Shown: piece after piece, positions 59,821 to 64,000 of the stretch
How positions within the stretch are numbered: the stretch's first letter is position 1
How the letters are laid out: each line of letters opens with the position of its first letter
Assembly (NCBI GenBank): GCA_030762175.1
Contig: CM060840.1
Location: forward strand, 40,492,501 to 40,556,500
DNA length: 64,000 bases
Reading direction: 5' to 3'
From: Metallyticus violacea
Taxonomy: Eukaryota > Arthropoda > Insecta > Mantodea > Metallyticidae
The notes under the pieces: generated by a model
The model's input: the letters and a program-made list of their open reading frames with translations, nothing else
What the model was told of the DNA's origin: nothing
The model's database searches: none
Position numbers and translations under genes: made by a program

Positions 59821-60385
59821 CTATCACAAATGTTGGTATTCATTATAAAATAAAACTGATATTATGTGCATGTTATAATTGATCAAACTATGCAAATAGA
59901 AACGAGAAGAGAACTTCATTGATGGAGAAGGCGACAGGCAATACCTTTGACCTGCGTGTCTTGTGTATAGCTAGATACTGGTGCAGGCCAGTAGTAATTT
60001 GAAGCTGTCCCTGATTCCCCGTCGATTTCAGAGTAATTTAAATAATTAATATATGTAATTTTAAAAGCAGCAAATTTGCAATTATGTGCAAATAGTTGTG
60101 CATTTTCTTTCAATGGAGGAACTTTAATGAAATGACTTGTATATGCAGAATTAGGATTGTATAGTGTTTAAATGCATTCATAATGTGTAATTTTTGGTAA
60201 TATTTAAGAAATAACATGTAATAACATAGCAAGTTAAGGAAAAACTCACGTCTTTCTCCGCACATAGAAAGATTTGGCAAAAGTCAGACAATGCAAGGTA
60301 ATCCCTTTCGATATGCTGCTAGGGTTGGGAATGCCCCCGCCTCAGGTGAGACACCGGCCTGCTCGGTGGCAAAGTTATAGGTGTC
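59821..60385. other. No recognised feature
   Basis: AT-rich spacer. A short GC-richer piece at 60325-60380 has no assignment. Confidence 0.45.
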
Positions 60386-60850
60386 CCAGTAAAAGAGTCA
60401 TTGACAGTAACGTATGAAATTTGTTTAATTCATGTTATTGACGAATAGCGAAGCATTTGGCTTGACCATAATTGTCCAGCGAATAGAAATGGAATTCAGT
60501 GAGGTAAGCACTTACGTATGAACGACGTTAACATGAAACTGGTGGGAATATTTCGCGCCATTACCCATGGTTAGCGTCATTTTGTGTTGCTTATAAAAGG
60601 GATAGATTTTTCCCAAAAGTGACGCAGTCTCAGAATTTTTCGGGCGCAGATACGTGTGACTGCCGTCGCCTGGAGATCAGCGGAAGAGCGGCCTAAGTAC
60701 CCAGTACCAGTTCCGGCGACAGCGAAGTTTGAGTGTCAGTCATCACGCTAATTGCGATACAACATCACTGAGACGCATCAAGAACTCTGTTCCATTAACA
60801 ATCTCTTCACACTCGGCACCATTTGGTTAACGCAATAAACTTACTGTTTG
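60386..60850 (+). promoter_or_regulatory. Possible solo LTR or Pol II promoter
   Basis: A good TATA box (cttataaaaggg, near 60590) is followed by GC-richer leader-like DNA with an initiator-like gtcagtcatc (60738) and an aataaac signal (60832). That order is what an LTR (U3-R-U5) would show. No boundary repeats, primer-binding site, gag or pol were found, so a host promoter or chance are equally possible. Confidence 0.25.
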
Positions 60851-61578
60851 CCAAGATTATCTTACCTGTGGTTCGACGTGAGACGTGCGTTTTGCTGAAT
60901 GTTCATGTTAAGGAGAATACAAGATATCAGCAACTAAACAATAAAACGTTATTTATTGTCAACGCCCGTTCACTCAGGCCCGGCTGGCTCACAGCCGCCA
61001 AAATCCAGCGAAACGCCCTCAAGAGAGTCTCATCGAAGAAGAGAAGGGTGGTCTGCAGCAGCCATGACGAAACATGCGATCAGAGGACTTAAATTGTTTA
61101 CCACAGCATCCATATAGCCCATTCCCATCCCACACCTATTAAACGCTCCTTCAAATTCTATAATAAGTGATATACCCCACAAAGGATGTATGAAAGAAAA
61201 ACTTACGCTTACTTTCCTAGATTGCGCTGTAACGTACAGAAAAATTTTGATATTTTATAATAGCAGCATGATTCTTAAATTCATTCATTTAACCACAGTT
61301 TTTTCGGTTTCAAATTTTGCACGCAAGCGCTCGCACACATACATGCGCAACAGAAACCAACATTCAAAATAAAATATAAATTTGGTATATCTGACATTTG
61401 GTATAAATGCTTATAAAATAAGTTCTTCAGTTCTCATTTATACGCAAAGGTATCATTGTTGTAAAATAGCATGTAGTGCTTATTACTTTTGGTAGCAGAA
61501 ACTTCCAGGTTTCAATCAAAGTAGCAGGAGGCTGCTGTTATTACATGTATCTATTGATAGTCAAATTACAATTATATA
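60851..61578. other. No recognised gene
   Basis: A frame at 60823-61092 ends in a basic, GC-richer stretch (60960-61090) with no domain. Confidence 0.4.
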
Positions 61579-61579
61579 C

Positions 61580-62265
61580 TACTTCTGTCCCAAAATAATA
61601 GACATGTTTCCTCAACAAATTTGTTCGTTTTAGAAATGAAAGTTAAACAACACATATGCACATAGCATTGAACTAGAAACAGTTACGGAGCATATGAAAC
61701 ATGATTAGAACGTTAGATAGAGTGCAGGGGCTATTGTCTATTTGGGTGTTCAGTTCAGGACTCAGTTCAGAACACACGTTATGCAAGTGCAGTAGTATTT
61801 CATGAATCTGAAGGTTTGTTGACATACATCGGAATACTGTTGTGCAGTTTATGTGAGAGGAGCGCAGTATTCAAACAATGGGAGGAACGAAGAATATTGG
61901 AGATGATGAGCGGCGGGCCCTTTCTGATCACATACTCTGTGCCAGCAAAAATGGTGTCTTGCAAAGAGAGATCTGATAGAGGAAAGTACTGAGAAATTTG
62001 CTATACAATACCTGTAACATCAATAAATCAAATTCATAGTAGATGAACTTACTGCCATCGTTGTGAAGGCATTCAACGATTTTCCTGCGAAGACATTGAA
62101 TAATATCTCGCTTACCCTGTCATGATTAAATGTATCAAGTTTAATAGGATGACTGCTGTAAAATATCTTACACGCGGAAGCATATGTTATGAGTGCAGCT
62201 GTAACGCCATGTTGAATGACTAGCCGTTTGAGGATACTATAATACTAAGTCCGTTTGATCAGTAC
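61580..62265 (+). mobile_element. Plant-MLE/Stowaway-like transposon, internally deleted
   Basis: The left end TA + cttctgtcccaaaataa (61580-61598) closely resembles Stowaway/plant mariner-like element termini ('ctcccTccgTCCCAAAATAA'). From 61878 an ATG opens MGG...IGDDERRALSDHIL then ASKNGVLQRE, matching the N-terminus of plant-type MLE transposases ('ERR.IYE.LL..S.NGKLK'). It stops at 61971. Then VDELTAIVVKAFNDFPAKTL (62039-62098) and NNISLTLS, CMIKCIKF-like and YECSCNAM follow. They match the C-terminus ('IDDLI.AVE.AF......NNIFLTLQ..MIEI...') in broken frames. The catalytic core is absent. The right terminus was not located with confidence and the end near 62265 is approximate. Confidence 0.7.
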
Positions 62266-63590
62266 TCTCTGTAAATAAGTTATCTGTATTCATTCATTGC
62301 CAATAAATAAATACCTATCATAAAATGTGACTCTTATTAAGGGACACAGGGAGTTTCATTTTTCAGTAGTAAATAATTGCATCAATAAAATCAATGTAAT
62401 ATCTTATTGCAGATGGCAACTACTGTTTTATTTTCTTTCTCAACTCCTGATAACTTCAGAACTAATTAAAGTAATTTAGTGGGATATGATGCGGACACAT
62501 CTTAATATTATAAGAAGCTTAGTGATCTCAGAGCAAGGCTAAAAGTGTGATTAATGTAATTAGCAGCATTACATGCCTGCGCACACCTCTCCTTGTTACG
62601 AAATACATTCAACCACATTGGGAGTCACATTATCTATTTCCCGCCGAGTATTTTCTTGGAATTGCAGCTACTTGTTGCATTGCACGTTACTTTTCAGCAT
62701 GCTTCAAAAGGAGAAATCTGATGAAATAGAGCAGGCGGCTTTGGTGGCCAAATTCCTTTAAAAATGACGAGATCTTCAAAGTAAGAAAATGTTCAGTCAG
62801 ATGCTAATAACCTACTGACAACAGCCAGTGCGGAATTCCTCGTCATCCAAATATTTCACAAGCTCATGGAAGATTTTCGTGTAAACTGCACTATCCACCG
62901 CTTTACAGAAAAAGATTATCTAGTTCATGCTGTACTGTACGTGCTGTACTTCTGGTCATGATGGTTGTTGATGGTGCCGTAACAACAGTATATCCGGATG
63001 CATCACACTACTGCCTAGGACAAAGAATACGCCTTCGGCCTTCAGGGTAAGAGAGTGACACTGTCATTCCTGTCTATCCGCAAACCATCCCTACATAAGG
63101 TATATCCATATGTTCATATCAAATTTCACTGAATTAGATTCATTAGCTTGAAATGTATGTAAAAATTAGAAACCAAAAATGACTTCTAATTAGAGACAAA
63201 TAAATAAACTATTAGTAAAATAATTTACCTTTAGTTTTGCTTAATGAATATTTGCAGCGATAAAGGCATTAAAATACATTATAGGTTACAACAATCTGAG
63301 AAATAGTGAAATACGAAAATATAATTTTATCAGTTTTAAAATTTGTCATTCTACTGCACACTATAGTGTGCTTGGTATAATATATGTCATATTTGGAATA
63401 TTATAAATGAAACCTTTGAATAATTTCTCTTACTTTTAACGTGGCACTATATTATAATCCGAAATGGCATTTTTCTATTCTGATACATATTTAAATAAAT
63501 TCCTACTCTTATATTCTTAAATGCGATTTTTTTAAAATCATAAGTTAATAGTACAACATATTTACGTATATATTTATTTACATAAATATA
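62266..63590. other. No recognised gene
   Basis: AT-rich, with a slightly GC-richer stretch at 62820-63090 lacking a recognisable domain. Confidence 0.45.
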
Positions 63591-64000
63591 TACATAGTGC
63601 CAAAAATTTAATGCACACTTCAAGCAAAGAAATAAACTGTGTTAACATAACAAAACTGAATTCACACAAACAGAAAATGATGAGCATTAAACATTTTAGA
63701 CTTTTACAGTTACAACGGTTGCTCAAAATGCCCACCATCGGCGTCGATACACTTCCGTGTACGTTGAACTACTGATTGAGCAACGTTTGTGAAAGTGTCC
63801 TCAGCGATTGTGGCACATGCCGTTTCAACTTCTTCCCGAAGTGCTGCCAGTGTAGCTGTTTTTCTACGGTATACAACATCCTTAAGAGTCCCCATAGGTA
63901 GAAGTTCAACGGAGTTAGATCAGGAGAACGCGGCGGAAACTCATTCTAACCTCTTCGTCCTATCCAGTGACTTGGATAGTGCCTTGGATCCAGTCTTCGG
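63591..64000 (-). mobile_element. DDE transposon C-terminal part, cut by the window edge
   Basis: On minus, NEFPPRSPDLTPLNFYLWG (plus about 63895-63950) is the 'PPRSPDLTPLDF.LWG' block of insect mariner-superfamily transposases, with the third acidic catalytic residue (D in SPDL). It is followed by TLKDVVYRRKTATLAALREE and then QRTRKCIDADGGHFEQPL to a stop at 63710. The start codon lies outside the window, and a stop or frameshift just upstream (near 63950) suggests damage. The 3' non-coding end to TA + catagtgccaaaaattt (63591) matches that of the deleted element at 57.0-57.65 kb. This copy retains catalytic-core sequence that the 57-kb copy lacks. Confidence 0.88.

Overview
This window looks like a gene-poor, AT-rich, repeat-laden piece of an arthropod nuclear genome, most likely a hemimetabolous insect. 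The evidence is several unrelated tRNA-headed SINE families, many decayed mariner/Tc1 transposons, decayed non-LTR retrotransposons with RNase H and zinc-knuckle C-termini, and long stretches with no credible exon. There is no operon structure, prokaryotic gene, rRNA, CRISPR array or intact host gene. No open frame longer than about 155 codons is free of low-complexity sequence, and nearly every recognisable peptide belongs to a transposable element. The species call is inference only.

Layout. 1.8-2.6 kb: an old SINE, a MITE-like inverted repeat and a second SINE family. 5.9-6.5 kb: LINE RNase H relic. 8.8-9.4 kb: mariner relic. 11.2-12.3 kb: LINE C-terminus on the minus strand. 12.7-13.3 kb: a 62-bp SINE stub with a 12-bp target duplication, then a tRNA-Gly-like SINE. 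14.6-15.2 kb: shrunken DDE transposon. 16.5-16.95 kb: near-perfect 229-bp tandem duplication. 24.5-25.9 kb: LINE reverse-transcriptase relic, a LINE-3'-UTR-like module and a compound trinucleotide microsatellite. 29.1-30.3 kb: three LINE pieces in alternating orientation. 32.0 kb: mariner N-terminus. 32.85-33.41 kb: a GC-rich 541-bp unit flanked by perfect 13-bp direct repeats. 34.0-36.2 kb: SINE, Tc1 relic, and the best-preserved SINE copy. 38.2-38.8 and 41.0-41.4 kb: LINE relics. 44.6-46.0 kb: interleaved direct repeats and a strand-asymmetric A-rich block. 47.8-48.3 and 52.6-52.9 kb: mariner and Tc1 relics. 53.3-57.65 kb: SINE, then a mariner relic split by two SINE insertions, then an internally deleted DDE transposon. 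58-62.3 kb: microsatellite, a Glu-tRNA-like SINE and a plant-MLE/Stowaway-like deleted transposon. 63.6-64.0 kb: the C-terminus of the transposon family also seen at 57 kb, cut by the window edge.

How the parts relate. The tRNA-headed family here named SINE-A has one full copy (35.9 kb), two nearly full copies (55.6 and 56.3 kb), one old copy (1.8 kb) and three fragments. At least three of the DDE elements look like internally deleted, non-autonomous derivatives in which the helix-turn-helix part is joined almost directly to the C-terminal part. The most interesting unexplained object is the GC-rich unit at 32.85-33.41 kb. I found no evidence for a new multi-gene system. SINE-A to SINE-F are labels for this report only.
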